From contig NZ_CP160403.1 in NCBI RefSeq assembly GCF_040782645.1, positions 4,030,001-4,094,000 on the forward strand: a stretch of DNA of 64,000 nucleotides, written 5' to 3'. The notes under the pieces are model-generated. The model searched no databases. It was not told the origin of the DNA and saw only the letters and a program-made list of their open reading frames with translations. The DNA is from Streptomyces sp. HUAS ZL42. GTDB taxonomy: Bacteria; Actinomycetota; Actinomycetes; Streptomycetales; Streptomycetaceae. A program made the position numbers and the translations under genes. Shown here piece by piece: positions 16,641-25,688 of the stretch (the stretch's first letter is position 1; each line of letters begins with the position of its first letter).

Positions 16641-18254
16641 CTACCTGAACCTCAGTGCCTTCATCACCCTCAGGCTGCGGCTCATGAAGGCCGCGTACTT
16701 CTCGTCGTCCATCCCCAGCGAAGGCGCCATCGGCAGCAGCCTCTGCTGGGCCACCGTCTGCGCCTCCGTGTACTTGAGGATGCCCTCCGAGCCGTGCCTG
16801 CGGCCCAGGCCGGAGTCCTTCATGCCGCCCATCGGGGACTGGACGCTGCCGTAGGCGGGCGCGTAGCCCTCGTTGACGTTCACCGTGCCGGTGCGCAGGC
16901 GGGACGCCACCTCCCGGCCCCGTCGGCCGTCCTTCGTCCAGACCGAGGAGTTCAGGCCGTACGGCGTGGAGTTGGCGAGCTCGATCGCCTCCTCGTCCGT
17001 CTTGAAGCGGTAGATCGAGACGACCGGACCGAAGGTCTCCTCCGTGCAGACCGACATCGGTTCCGTCACGCCGTCGAGGATCGTGGGCTCGAAGAAGTAC
17101 GGGCCTATGTCGGGGCGGGCGACGCCGCCGGCGACCACCTTCGCGCCCTTCGCGACCGCCTCCTCCACGTGCCGCTGCACCGTCTCCAGCTGGCGTTCAC
17201 CGACCAGGGAGCCCATGTCGGCGCCGTACGCGAGGGACGTGCCGAGGCGCATGGCCTTCGTGCGGGCGGCGAAGCGCTCGAGGAAGGCGTCCGCGACGGA
17301 CTCGTGGACGTACAGCCGCTCGATGGAGATGCAGAGCTGGCCGGCGGAGGAGAAGCAGGCGCGGACCGCGCCCGCGGCGGCCTTCTCCACGTCCGCGTCC
17401 TCGAGGACCAGCATCGCGTTCTTGCCGCCCAGTTCGAGGGAGACGCCGACCAGGCGGGCGGCGGCGCCCCGCGCGACCTCTCGGCCGGTGCGGGTGGAGC
17501 CGGTGAAGGAGACGTAGTCCGCGTGCTTGACGACCTCGGGGCCGACGACCGGGCCCTCGCCGAGGACGACCTGGAAGACCTCGGCCGGCAGTCCGGCCTC
17601 GATGAGGAGGTCGCGCGCCCACAGCGCCGTCAGGCACGTCTCCGTGTCCGGCTTCATCACGACCGCGTTGCCCGCGGCGAACGCCGGGAGCGCGTCGCCG
17701 ACCGAGAGTTCGAGGGGGTAGTTCCAGGGGGCGATCTGGCCGACCACGCCGCGCGGGTGGCGCAGTTCGGTGACGCGCGTGAGCGTGGGCATGGCGCCGG
17801 CGTGGCGCTTCGGCTTCAGGTAGGCGGCGGCGCGGCGGCCGTAGTGGCGGGCCGCCACGGCGACGGCCTGCACCTCCTCGTGGGCGTGGAGGCGCGCCTT
17901 GCCGGTCTCCAGCTGGATCAGGTCGAGGACCTCGGCCTGGCGTTCGAGCACCAGGTCGTGGAAGCGGAGGAGGACCGCCGCGCGCTGCCGTACCGGGGTC
18001 TGGGCCCAGACGGCCTGGGCGGCGCGGGCCCGCTCGAAGGCGAGGGCCACGTCCTCGGGAGTGGACTCGGGCAGGTCGGCGAGCTTCTCGCCGGTGAACG
18101 GCGTGTGGTTGGCGGTCCGGCCGGATCCGGCCACGCCCTTGGTGAGCTGGGCGACCAGCTCGGGGGTGACCACGTCGGCGGCGGTACGGGCGCCCTGCGG
18201 GGCAGGGGCGAGGGGATTCGTGCCGGTCTTGGCCGGGGCCTGCGCGTCCGTCAT
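16641..18254 (-). CDS. Succinate-semialdehyde-type aldehyde dehydrogenase
   Basis: 537 residues of the NAD(P)-dependent aldehyde dehydrogenase superfamily, closest in appearance to GabD2-type succinate-semialdehyde dehydrogenases. Seen motifs: QIAPWNYPLELSVGDALPA, the glycine motif FTGSTRTGREVA, general base Glu in VSLELGGKNAM and nucleophile Cys in SSAGQLCISIERLYV. Near the C-terminus PMGGMKDSGLGRRHG is the usual end motif. It oxidises an aldehyde to an acid. The GMC oxidase gene 27 bases downstream is probably co-transcribed. Two palindromes lie in its upstream region. Confidence 0.9.
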   Translation of the reverse strand: MTDAQAPAKTGTNPLAPAPQGARTAADVVTPELVAQLTKGVAGSGRTANHTPFTGEKLADLPESTPEDVALAFERARAAQAVWAQTPVRQRAAVLLRFHDLVLERQAEVLDLIQLETGKARLHAHEEVQAVAVAARHYGRRAAAYLKPKRHAGAMPTLTRVTELRHPRGVVGQIAPWNYPLELSVGDALPAFAAGNAVVMKPDTETCLTALWARDLLIEAGLPAEVFQVVLGEGPVVGPEVVKHADYVSFTGSTRTGREVARGAAARLVGVSLELGGKNAMLVLEDADVEKAAAGAVRACFSSAGQLCISIERLYVHESVADAFLERFAARTKAMRLGTSLAYGADMGSLVGERQLETVQRHVEEAVAKGAKVVAGGVARPDIGPYFFEPTILDGVTEPMSVCTEETFGPVVSIYRFKTDEEAIELANSTPYGLNSSVWTKDGRRGREVASRLRTGTVNVNEGYAPAYGSVQSPMGGMKDSGLGRRHGSEGILKYTEAQTVAQQRLLPMAPSLGMDDEKYAAFMSRSLRVMKALRFR

Positions 18255-18328
18255 GAGGCGCAGGGTATGACGTGGGGAAGGCTTTGTGTACCCGGCGGTA
18301 ATAGGGATTCACGGAGTGCTCACACGGC

Positions 18329-18368
18329 GCCAGTGTCCACTGGCAACAAACGCGCTGATCAGCGCGTT
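18329..18368. promoter_or_regulatory. Two adjacent palindromes between kinase and dehydrogenase genes
   Basis: GCCAGTGTCCACTGGC (18329-18344, 7+2+7) and AACGCGCTGATCAGCGCGTT (18349-18368, perfect over 20 bases) are four bases apart. They follow the kinase stop at 18391 and precede the dehydrogenase start at 18254. They may terminate kinase transcription or serve as operators for the dehydrogenase-oxidase pair. Confidence 0.5.
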
Positions 18369-18390
18369 GACGGGGACGGTCGCCCCCTGA

Positions 18391-20061
18391 TCATTCTTTT
18401 CCGATCACGAGCCGGTCCCGGGCTCCCTTGAACACCGCCGTGCCCTTCTTCTCCGTGGGGGTGCCCTTGGGCATGTCCACGCGCAGTTCGTACATGCGGT
18501 CGTCGCCGGTGACGACGAACAGCTCCATGACGCGGGTCGGGGACTCCTCCATGTCGTAGGTGGTGTCGGAGAGGACGGCGTCGTAACCCTTGAACGTGGT
18601 GCGGGTCGCCTGGCTGCTCGCGTCGTGGTTGTAGCTGTTCCAGGTCTCGTACGCCTGCTGCGCCTGGTCGAGCAGACCACGGGGCGCCTTGTCCCACTGG
18701 GTGAGGCGGACCTGGACGAGTCCGATGTCGTAGACGACGAGCCGGGGCTGGTCGGCGGCGCTGCCCTCGCGGGCGGCCTCCTTGTACTCGGCGGGAAGGA
18801 AGAGGACGGCGTCCATGTCCTTCTCGCGGTGGGCGACCCAGGAGCCGGTGGTGGGGGAAGGGGAGTTCGTGGAGGGGGTGGCGGCGGGGGCCGAGCTGTG
18901 GGTGGCGGTGTGTTCGCCGACCGCGTTGTCGCCGGTCTCCACCAGAACACCGGAGGCGGCCAGCCAGGCGCCACCGGCGAGGAGGACGGCCAGCCCGGCC
19001 CCCAGGAGGGCGGGGCGGCGAAGGAGTAAGGGGCGGCCGGGGAGGGGCGTGGTGACGGTTTCCGGGGTGGCGGCGGTGCTGGACATGGCTGCCGCCGGAT
19101 CCGGAGCGGGGGCCTGTTCGGGGCGCGGCCGCTTCAGGCGTACGGTCCCGCGGTCCTCGGACTCCCCCAGCCGCGAGCCGTCCTGAGCCTCCGTCGCTCC
19201 GGTCTCGGGTACGGACGGTACGGGCCGCCCCTCGGCCACCGCCTGCAGCACGAGGGCGACCTGCTCGGCGCCCGGTCGGCGCTCGGGGTCCTTCTCCAAC
19301 AGCCGCACGATCAACGGCCCGAGCGGTCCCGCCTGCTTCGGCTCGGGCGGCTCGGCGGAGAGGATCGCGGCGAGCGTGGACTCCAGGGTCGTACGGCGGA
19401 AGGGAGACCAGCCCTCCACGGCGGCGTACAGGAGGACGCCGAGGGACCACAGGTCGGAGGCCGGTCCCGCGCCGCGCCCCGACATCCGCTCGGGGGCGAT
19501 GAACTCGAGCGAGCCGACGAACTCGCCGCTGACGGTGAGGGACTCCTCGCCCTGGATGTGGGCGATGCCGAAGTCGGTCAGAACGACGCGGTGGTGCGGG
19601 CCGAGCAGGACGTTGGCGGGTTTGACGTCGCGGTGCACGATGCCCACGGCGTGCGCGGCGCGCAGGGCGCCCAGGACGGCGAGGCCGATGCGGGCGGACT
19701 CGGTGGGCTCCACGGGCCCGCGCCGGAGCACCTCGTGGAGGGACTCCCCGCGGATCAGCTCCATGACGATCCACGGCAGTCCGTCCTCCTCGACGACGTC
19801 GTGGATGGAGACGGCGGAGGGGTGGTCGACGCGGGCGGCGGCCCGTGCCTCACGGTAGAGGCGGTGGGCGGCCCGCTGGTGGGCCTCGCCCTCGGGGTCA
19901 CCGGGCAACCGCGGCTGCTTGACGGCGACTTCGCGCCCCACCAGTTCGTCGAGCGCACGCCACACGGTGCCCATGCCGCCGGAGCCGATGCGCTCGACCA
20001 GGCGGTAGCGCCCGCCGACCATCCGCTCCTCGACGCCCGCGGAGCCCCCGTCGTTGCTCAT
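18391..20061 (-). CDS. Membrane Ser/Thr protein kinase (K1)
   Basis: 556 residues of the bacterial Hanks-type kinase family. The kinase domain spans about 18-280 with glycine loop GSGGMG (26-31), ATP-binding K48, HRDVKPAN (143-150), DFG 163-165 and APE 189-191, all intact. A membrane helix lies at about 350-373 (ALLGAGLAVLLAGGAWLAAS), leaving an extracytoplasmic domain of about 180 residues. ATG 20061 starts the conserved MSNDGG N-terminus, similar to the kinase at 22281. It is the last of the kinase set and is separated from the others by the opposing glycosyltransferase gene. Confidence 0.93.
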   Translation of the reverse strand: MSNDGGSAGVEERMVGGRYRLVERIGSGGMGTVWRALDELVGREVAVKQPRLPGDPEGEAHQRAAHRLYREARAAARVDHPSAVSIHDVVEEDGLPWIVMELIRGESLHEVLRRGPVEPTESARIGLAVLGALRAAHAVGIVHRDVKPANVLLGPHHRVVLTDFGIAHIQGEESLTVSGEFVGSLEFIAPERMSGRGAGPASDLWSLGVLLYAAVEGWSPFRRTTLESTLAAILSAEPPEPKQAGPLGPLIVRLLEKDPERRPGAEQVALVLQAVAEGRPVPSVPETGATEAQDGSRLGESEDRGTVRLKRPRPEQAPAPDPAAAMSSTAATPETVTTPLPGRPLLLRRPALLGAGLAVLLAGGAWLAASGVLVETGDNAVGEHTATHSSAPAATPSTNSPSPTTGSWVAHREKDMDAVLFLPAEYKEAAREGSAADQPRLVVYDIGLVQVRLTQWDKAPRGLLDQAQQAYETWNSYNHDASSQATRTTFKGYDAVLSDTTYDMEESPTRVMELFVVTGDDRMYELRVDMPKGTPTEKKGTAVFKGARDRLVIGKE

Positions 20062-20179
20062 GCCCCATGACTACCGCGCGGGGCGCCTCTTTGTCGACGG
20101 CGGGCCCGGCAGGACTGGATCCCGACATTTCGGAACGCGCATCAGTGCAAATCCCAGTCGGGCCGGGCCCCTTGTCCGG

Positions 20180-20193
20180 GTGACCCACGTCAC
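20180..20193. promoter_or_regulatory. Crp-type site between kinase and glycosyltransferase genes
   Basis: GTGACCCACGTCAC matches the Streptomyces Crp consensus GTG-N6-GNCAC and closely resembles the palindrome at 13608. It lies in the divergent region about 110 bases before the glycosyltransferase start. Sequence evidence only. Confidence 0.45.
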
Positions 20194-20302
20194 TTCACCG
20201 TGTCAACGTTTTAACCAGGGCGAAACGGGTAGACATGGGCGCTTCATGATACCTTCACGTCTCCCTCGGCGCCTTTCCCTGAGCAAACGGAGAACGTGGA
20301 CG

Positions 20303-22345
20303 ATGGCCGGCCCCACCGTTTCGGTGATCATCGCTGCGTACAACGCGATGCCGTATCTGACTCGCTGCGTCACGTCCGTCGCCGACCAGACCATCGGCCG
20401 GCAGAAGCTGGAAGTCATAGCGGTCGACGACGGTTCCACCGATGGCACGGCCGAGGAGCTCGACCGCCTCGCCGGCGCGTACCCGAAGCTGCTGCGCGTC
20501 GTCCGCCAGGAGAACTCCGGTGGCCCGGCGGCCCCCCGCAACCGCGGACTCGACCTCGCGCGTGGCACGTACGTCTTCTTCCTGGACGCCGACGACTACC
20601 TGGGCCCCGAGGCCCTGGAGCGCATGGTGACGATGGCGGAGCAGAACCGCACCGACGTCGTCCTGGGCAAGATGGTCGGCGTCGGCGGCCGTGGCGCTCC
20701 CCGATCCATGTTCCTGCGCAACCAGCCGAGGACCGATGTCTTCGACTCCCGCGTCTGGTGGACCCTCAGTCCCATGAAGCTGTTCCGCCGTGAGCTGGTG
20801 GAGCGGCACAGGCTGCGCTTCCCGACCGAGTTCCGCACGGGCGAGGACCAGCCGTTCGTGGGCATGGCCTACCTCAAGGCGTCCGGCATCTCCGTGGTCG
20901 CCGACTACGACTGCCTGTTCTGGGTCCTGCGCGACGACGGCGGCAACGTCACCCGGACCACGTCGGGTTCGGAGCCCCGGCTGCGCTACCTCGCGCACAT
21001 GGTCGAGCTGATGGTCCAGAACGTCCCGGCCGGACCCGGCCGCGACCACCTCGCGCACCGCCACCTCACCGTCGAGGTGCGCACCCTCGTCCGCTGGCAC
21101 CTCGCCCGCGAACCCCGCGAGAAGCAGGAGCAGACCCTCGCCCGGCTCGCCGAGGTCGTCGCCCCGTTGCTGCACGAGGGCCTGCGCGGGCGCATCCCGG
21201 CACTGCCCTGGCTGCGCCTGCACTTCATCCGGGAGCGGATGCTCGACGAACTCCTGGAACTCGACCGCTTCGAGGTCCGGGAGAGCAGGTCGGGCGTGGC
21301 CACCCCGGTCGTCGTGGACGACGGCCGGGCCTACGCCCGGTACCCCTTCTTCCGCGACCCGGCCCGGTCCGTGCCCGACGCCTACTACGACGTCACCGAC
21401 CGGCTCGGGGTCCGCCACCACGTCTCCCGCGCCGAGCTGCGCGGCACGGCCCTGCACCTGGCCGGGCACGGCTACGTCCACCGCGTGCCCACCCAGGACG
21501 TGACGACCGACCTGGTGCTGCGCGAGCGCGACAGCGGAGTCGAGTACCGGCTGCCCGTGACGCACACCGCGACGCCGGGCCTCGGCGCCGCCGAGGACAA
21601 GGGACGGTACGAGTACGAGAAGGCGGGCTTCGAGGCCGTCGTCGACATCGACACCGCCGCCGACGGCAAGCCTCTCGCGGACGGCCTCTGGGACATCTCC
21701 CTCGCCGTCGGCGCCCAGGGCCTGACCCGCGAGGTGCGCATCGGCAGCAAGCGGGCCGAGGAACTCGGCGGCAAAGCGCGGACGTACGCCGTGCGGAGCG
21801 CGCACGGCGTTCGCGCCGTCACGCTGTACACGACCAAGCCGTACGGCAACTACACGCTCGACCTGGGCGAGCAGAAGCACAAGCTGGCCCCGCGCCTCGT
21901 CGTCGATTCGTTCCGGTGGTCCGGCGGTGAGCCCAGGCAGCTCGTGATCAGCGGGCACAGCGAGCTCGGCAGCTACCCCGAGGACCTGGCCGTCGTCCTC
22001 ACCCGCGACGGCAGGGGGACGGTGACCGTCCCGGCCCAACGGATCCCGGACAGCGACACCTTCACCGCCCGGGTGAGCGTGCCGGAGCTTCCCGCCGGCC
22101 TGTGGCGCGGTGAACTCCGGCTCGGCGACCGGACGGTGCCGCTCCCGGCCCCGCCCGGCTTGCGACTGCCGCCGGCGAAGTGGCGCCACGACGGCCGCCC
22201 CTGGTCCGCCAGGCCGGTCTCCGCCGGCGGCGGGAAGTTCGCCCTGCGGGTGGCCAGGACCAGCCTGGTGAAGGCGATCGTCACAGCTTGTCGACGTCCA
22301 GGTTCTCGATCGCCGTCTTCGCCACCTCGCGTCCCCGCTCCGTGA
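20303..22345 (+). CDS. Family 2 glycosyltransferase with long C-terminal extension
   Basis: 680 residues. The N-terminal GT-A domain (about 5-230) has PTVSVIIAAYNAMPYLTRCV, the nucleotide-binding DDGSTDGT (42-49), GGPAAPRNRGLDLARG and metal-binding DADD (95-98). The remaining 450 residues contain helical and then beta-rich regions of the type seen in teichoic-acid or wall-glycopolymer transferases. No membrane helix is evident. The donor and acceptor are unknown. It lies inside the kinase cluster in the opposite direction, and its 3' end overlaps the convergent kinase gene by 65 bases. ATG 20303 opens the GT2 homology; GGAG is 10 bases upstream. Confidence 0.9.
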   Translation: MAGPTVSVIIAAYNAMPYLTRCVTSVADQTIGRQKLEVIAVDDGSTDGTAEELDRLAGAYPKLLRVVRQENSGGPAAPRNRGLDLARGTYVFFLDADDYLGPEALERMVTMAEQNRTDVVLGKMVGVGGRGAPRSMFLRNQPRTDVFDSRVWWTLSPMKLFRRELVERHRLRFPTEFRTGEDQPFVGMAYLKASGISVVADYDCLFWVLRDDGGNVTRTTSGSEPRLRYLAHMVELMVQNVPAGPGRDHLAHRHLTVEVRTLVRWHLAREPREKQEQTLARLAEVVAPLLHEGLRGRIPALPWLRLHFIRERMLDELLELDRFEVRESRSGVATPVVVDDGRAYARYPFFRDPARSVPDAYYDVTDRLGVRHHVSRAELRGTALHLAGHGYVHRVPTQDVTTDLVLRERDSGVEYRLPVTHTATPGLGAAEDKGRYEYEKAGFEAVVDIDTAADGKPLADGLWDISLAVGAQGLTREVRIGSKRAEELGGKARTYAVRSAHGVRAVTLYTTKPYGNYTLDLGEQKHKLAPRLVVDSFRWSGGEPRQLVISGHSELGSYPEDLAVVLTRDGRGTVTVPAQRIPDSDTFTARVSVPELPAGLWRGELRLGDRTVPLPAPPGLRLPPAKWRHDGRPWSARPVSAGGGKFALRVARTSLVKAIVTACRRPGSRSPSSPPRVPAP

Positions 22346-23897
22346 AGTCGCCCTTGCCCGGGTAGCTGACGGTGAGCTTGTACAGGTCGCCGGCGGAGTT
22401 CTTGTAGTAGAAGATCTTCACCTCGCGAGGGCGGCGGTTCTGACTGTCGTCGGTGGTGTAGACGACGGTGTTCTCGGCGGACGGCTTGCCCTGGTACGTC
22501 GTCTGCTTCGGGGCCGTCTCGGCGCCCTCGGGCATGTCGAGCTCGTAGCTGCCGTTGTCCTTGAAGTCGCCGTCGTCGTCGTACATCTCGGCGGCCGCCG
22601 AGTCGGCGATGGCCTGGGTGGTGTCCTCGGACTTCTTCTGGAGCGTCAGGCCGATCCAGATGCTGCCGCTCCAGTCGGTGAACGCGACCCAGTGCCCCTT
22701 GTCCGTCTTCCGGTCGGGCTCGGTCCGCTGGTAGTCGGCGGGGAACGCGAGCGTCGCGGCGACGTCCGTCTCGTGCTTGGTCTTCCAGCCGTCGGGCAGC
22801 GGCCCCGCGAACGGGTCCGCGATCACCAGGTACGCCGTGACCGCGGCCGCGACGACCGCGGCGCCGAGCCCGATCCACGTCGTGCGGCCGAACCGGCGTC
22901 CCCGCTCGAGAGCCTCGGCGTAGTGCACGACCTGCGTGGGCTGCGGAGCCGGCGGGTTCGCGGCCGTCTCCAGCAGGGCGCGGACCTGGGCGGCGTTCGG
23001 GCGGCGCGCCGGATCCTTCTGCAGCAGGCCGTTGATGGCGTCGGCGAGCGGGCCCTGCGCGGAGGCGGGCGGCGCGGGCGTGGCATTGAGGACGGACTGC
23101 AGGGTTGCCGGGGTGTTGGTGCGGCGGAACGGGGACACGCCCTCCGTGGCCGCGTACAGCACCACGCCGAGGGACCAGAGGTCGCTCGCGGGGCCCGGGC
23201 GCTGGCCCAGCACCCGTTCCGGCGCGATGTATTCGGGCGATCCCACGAAGCCGCCCGTGTCGGTGAGGTTCGTCTCGCCCTCGATCTGGGCGATGCCGAA
23301 GTCGGTGAGCACGACCCGGTCGTGCCGGCCCAGCAGCACGTTGTCCGGCTTGACGTCCCGGTGCAGGATGCCCGCCGCGTGCGCGGCCTCCAGCGCGCCC
23401 AGCACCTCCAGGCCGATCCGGGCCGCGTCGCGCGCGCTGAGCGTGCCTTCCTGGAGGGCGACGCCGAGGGAACGTCCCTGCACCAGCTCCATCACGATCC
23501 ACGGCTGGTTGTCGACCACGGCCACGTCGTGCACGTTCACGACCGCGGGGTGGTCCAGACGGGCCGCGGCACGCGCCTCGCGGCGCATCCGCTCGAAGAC
23601 GTTGGCGCGTTCGCGTTCAGGAAGATGATCCGGAACGCGAGGCTCCTTGACGGCCACCTCACGGTCCACCGTCTCGTCCTTGGCCCGCCACACCGTGCCC
23701 ATTCCGCCGTGCCCGAGCCTGCCGAGCAGCCGGTAACGACCAGCGATGAGGCGGCCGGTTCCCGGGTCCTGAGCAACTTGTGCGGGTACGGCGTAAGGGT
23801 TGTCCGGAAGCGGCGCGACCGCGGCAGGGTTCGGTGGTTGCAGTCCAAAACTCGTCGGCTCGTCGGCCCCGTAGCGGGCTCCCCCGTTGTTGCTCAT
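22281..23897 (-). CDS. Membrane Ser/Thr protein kinase (K2)
   Basis: 538 residues. After about 50 Pro-rich residues the kinase domain begins: GHGGMG (62-67), K84, HRDVKPDN (179-186), DFG 199-201, followed by an intact APE. A single membrane helix (TWIGLGAAVVAAAVTAYLVI) lies near 350-370. The extracytoplasmic domain of about 165 residues contains LAFPADYQ and WVAFTDWSGS. ATG 23897 (MSNNGG) is chosen over the ATG four codons upstream because the K1 paralogue begins alike (MSNDGG). The last 65 bases overlap the convergent glycosyltransferase gene. Confidence 0.92.
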   Translation of the reverse strand: MSNNGGARYGADEPTSFGLQPPNPAAVAPLPDNPYAVPAQVAQDPGTGRLIAGRYRLLGRLGHGGMGTVWRAKDETVDREVAVKEPRVPDHLPERERANVFERMRREARAAARLDHPAVVNVHDVAVVDNQPWIVMELVQGRSLGVALQEGTLSARDAARIGLEVLGALEAAHAAGILHRDVKPDNVLLGRHDRVVLTDFGIAQIEGETNLTDTGGFVGSPEYIAPERVLGQRPGPASDLWSLGVVLYAATEGVSPFRRTNTPATLQSVLNATPAPPASAQGPLADAINGLLQKDPARRPNAAQVRALLETAANPPAPQPTQVVHYAEALERGRRFGRTTWIGLGAAVVAAAVTAYLVIADPFAGPLPDGWKTKHETDVAATLAFPADYQRTEPDRKTDKGHWVAFTDWSGSIWIGLTLQKKSEDTTQAIADSAAAEMYDDDGDFKDNGSYELDMPEGAETAPKQTTYQGKPSAENTVVYTTDDSQNRRPREVKIFYYKNSAGDLYKLTVSYPGKGDFTERGREVAKTAIENLDVDKL

Positions 23898-24000
23898 GGG
23901 TCCATCCATATCGCGGTAAGCGCTCCTGCATCCACCTCCGGCGCTTTCAAGTCACAGACCCGTGACGCAGACTGTTACTTATCTCCCGCTCACAGGGGAA

Positions 24001-25614
24001 TCAGGTCCGTACGAACGTGTCGACCGCGACGTCGAAGTACTCCCGTGCCTCGCGCACCTGCCCGACCGGCGCCGACACCCACACGTCGTACATCCGCCCG
24101 GCCTCCTCCCAGCACAGGTCGTAGGTGTGCCGGGGTCCCTCCGCCGTGCTGAAGCCGTTCCAGGTGAACTCCCAGAGGGCGGCGGGCCGTCCGCCGCGGG
24201 TGGTCTCGGTGACCCGGCCGTCGTGGTAGCCGGGGTTGGTGTCCGGTCCCTCGGCGGCCGCGCGCCGCATCACCTCGAGCGGGCCACCCGGTTCCGGGTC
24301 GGTGATCTTGATGCCGAGACGGAAGGTGTCCCCGGGCGACATGTAGAAGACCCGCTCGCCCTGCGGCTTGCGCGTGAAGCCGTCCGGCACGGCCAGCGAG
24401 AAGCCCGCCGGATCGTCGGCGATGCGGTAGCCGGAGGGGGCGGTGGGGCGGTCGTCGCTCGCGGGGGACGTCACGGGGGACGGGGAACGTGTCGCGGTGA
24501 CCGTGGGGGACGGGGAGCGGGTGACCGTGGGGGACGCGGAGGTGCTCGCGGAGCTGTGGGGAGCCGAACTCGTCGGCGTACGGCCCCCCTGCTCGCCCCG
24601 GTTCACCAGCAGCGCCGCCGCGGACACCCCCGCCCCGGCCATCGCCGCGACGAGCAGCGCGGCCACCAGCACACCCCGGGTCGAGCGGCCGGTACGGGAC
24701 GGGGCCGGCGGTTCCTGCGCGGGCAGGTGGCGCTGCGTCGGCGTGTAGGGGGGCGTCGGCCGCGGCGTACGGCCCGTGTCGAGGAAGGCCCGCAGCATCC
24801 GCTCCGCCTCCGCCAACTCCAGCCGCCGCTCGGGATCGCGTTCCAGCAGGCCGCGTACGACGGGCAGCAGCGGCTCGGCCTGTGCGGGCGTACGGATCTC
24901 GTCGAAGACGACCGCGTGCAGCACGCCGCCCAACGAGTCCCGCCGGAACGGCGATTCGCCGCTCAGTGCCGCGCACAGCAGCGTGCCGAGGGACCACAGA
25001 TCGGACTCCGGCCCGGTCCTGGCCCCGGACATCCGCTCGGGCGCGGTGTACTCGGGCGAGCCCACGAAGGAGCCGGTCTCGGTGAGGGTGGTGGCGCCCG
25101 CGACCTGCGCGATACCGAAGTCGGTGAGGACGACGCGGTCGGTGCCGGACTCCAGGAGCACGTTCGCCGGCTTGATGTCCCGGTGCAGCACGCCGGCCGC
25201 GTGGGCCGCGCGCAGGGCGCCGAGCAGGTCGACGCCGATCCGGGCGACCGCGGTCGCGTCCAGGGGGCCGACGGCGGAGATCCGCTCCGCGAGGGAGCCG
25301 CCGTCGATCAACTCCATGACGATGTACGGGCGCTCGTCGTCCTCGACGACGTCGTGCACCACGATGATGTGCGGATGGCTCAGCTGTGCGACCGCACGTG
25401 CCTCCCGCAGGGTCCGCTCGCGGTGCTGCCGGGCCTCGTCCGCCGAGAGCGAGGCGTCCTGGGCGAGCTCCTTGACCGCCACCTGCCGCCCCAGCAGCTG
25501 GTCGGTGGCCCGCCATACGACACCCATGCCGCCACGCCCGAGTCTCGCCTCCAGCCGGTAACGGCCCGCGATGACCCGGACATCGTCCCCCTCGGTCCCC
25601 ATGGGCCCCATCAT
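24001..25614 (-). CDS. Membrane Ser/Thr protein kinase (K3)
   Basis: 537 residues. The kinase domain has GRGGMG (27-32), K48, HRDIKPAN (144-151), DFG 165-167 and APE, all intact. The juxtamembrane region is Pro-rich, and a membrane helix (VLVAALLVAAMAGAGVSAAA) lies near 315-335. A Ser/Thr/Pro spacer leads to an extracytoplasmic domain starting DDPAGFSLAVPDGFTRK, a pattern repeated in the neighbouring kinases. The start is among ATGs at 25614, 25611 or 25602; none has a strong ribosome site. It precedes K2 by 103 bases on the same strand. Confidence 0.92.
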   Translation of the reverse strand: MMGPMGTEGDDVRVIAGRYRLEARLGRGGMGVVWRATDQLLGRQVAVKELAQDASLSADEARQHRERTLREARAVAQLSHPHIIVVHDVVEDDERPYIVMELIDGGSLAERISAVGPLDATAVARIGVDLLGALRAAHAAGVLHRDIKPANVLLESGTDRVVLTDFGIAQVAGATTLTETGSFVGSPEYTAPERMSGARTGPESDLWSLGTLLCAALSGESPFRRDSLGGVLHAVVFDEIRTPAQAEPLLPVVRGLLERDPERRLELAEAERMLRAFLDTGRTPRPTPPYTPTQRHLPAQEPPAPSRTGRSTRGVLVAALLVAAMAGAGVSAAALLVNRGEQGGRTPTSSAPHSSASTSASPTVTRSPSPTVTATRSPSPVTSPASDDRPTAPSGYRIADDPAGFSLAVPDGFTRKPQGERVFYMSPGDTFRLGIKITDPEPGGPLEVMRRAAAEGPDTNPGYHDGRVTETTRGGRPAALWEFTWNGFSTAEGPRHTYDLCWEEAGRMYDVWVSAPVGQVREAREYFDVAVDTFVRT

Positions 25615-25688
25615 GCCGCACCGGACGGAGCCCTTCCGGGGCGGTGTCCGGCCAAGTCAGCCGGAAGTGGGCCAGGAGGCCGCCGGGA

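Noticed and set aside
14685..18431. A 1248-codon plus-strand frame opposite the GMC oxidase and aldehyde dehydrogenase
   Set aside because: Antisense shadow of two well-recognised genes; the high-GC codon pattern suppresses stops on the opposite strand. No homology and no start signal.
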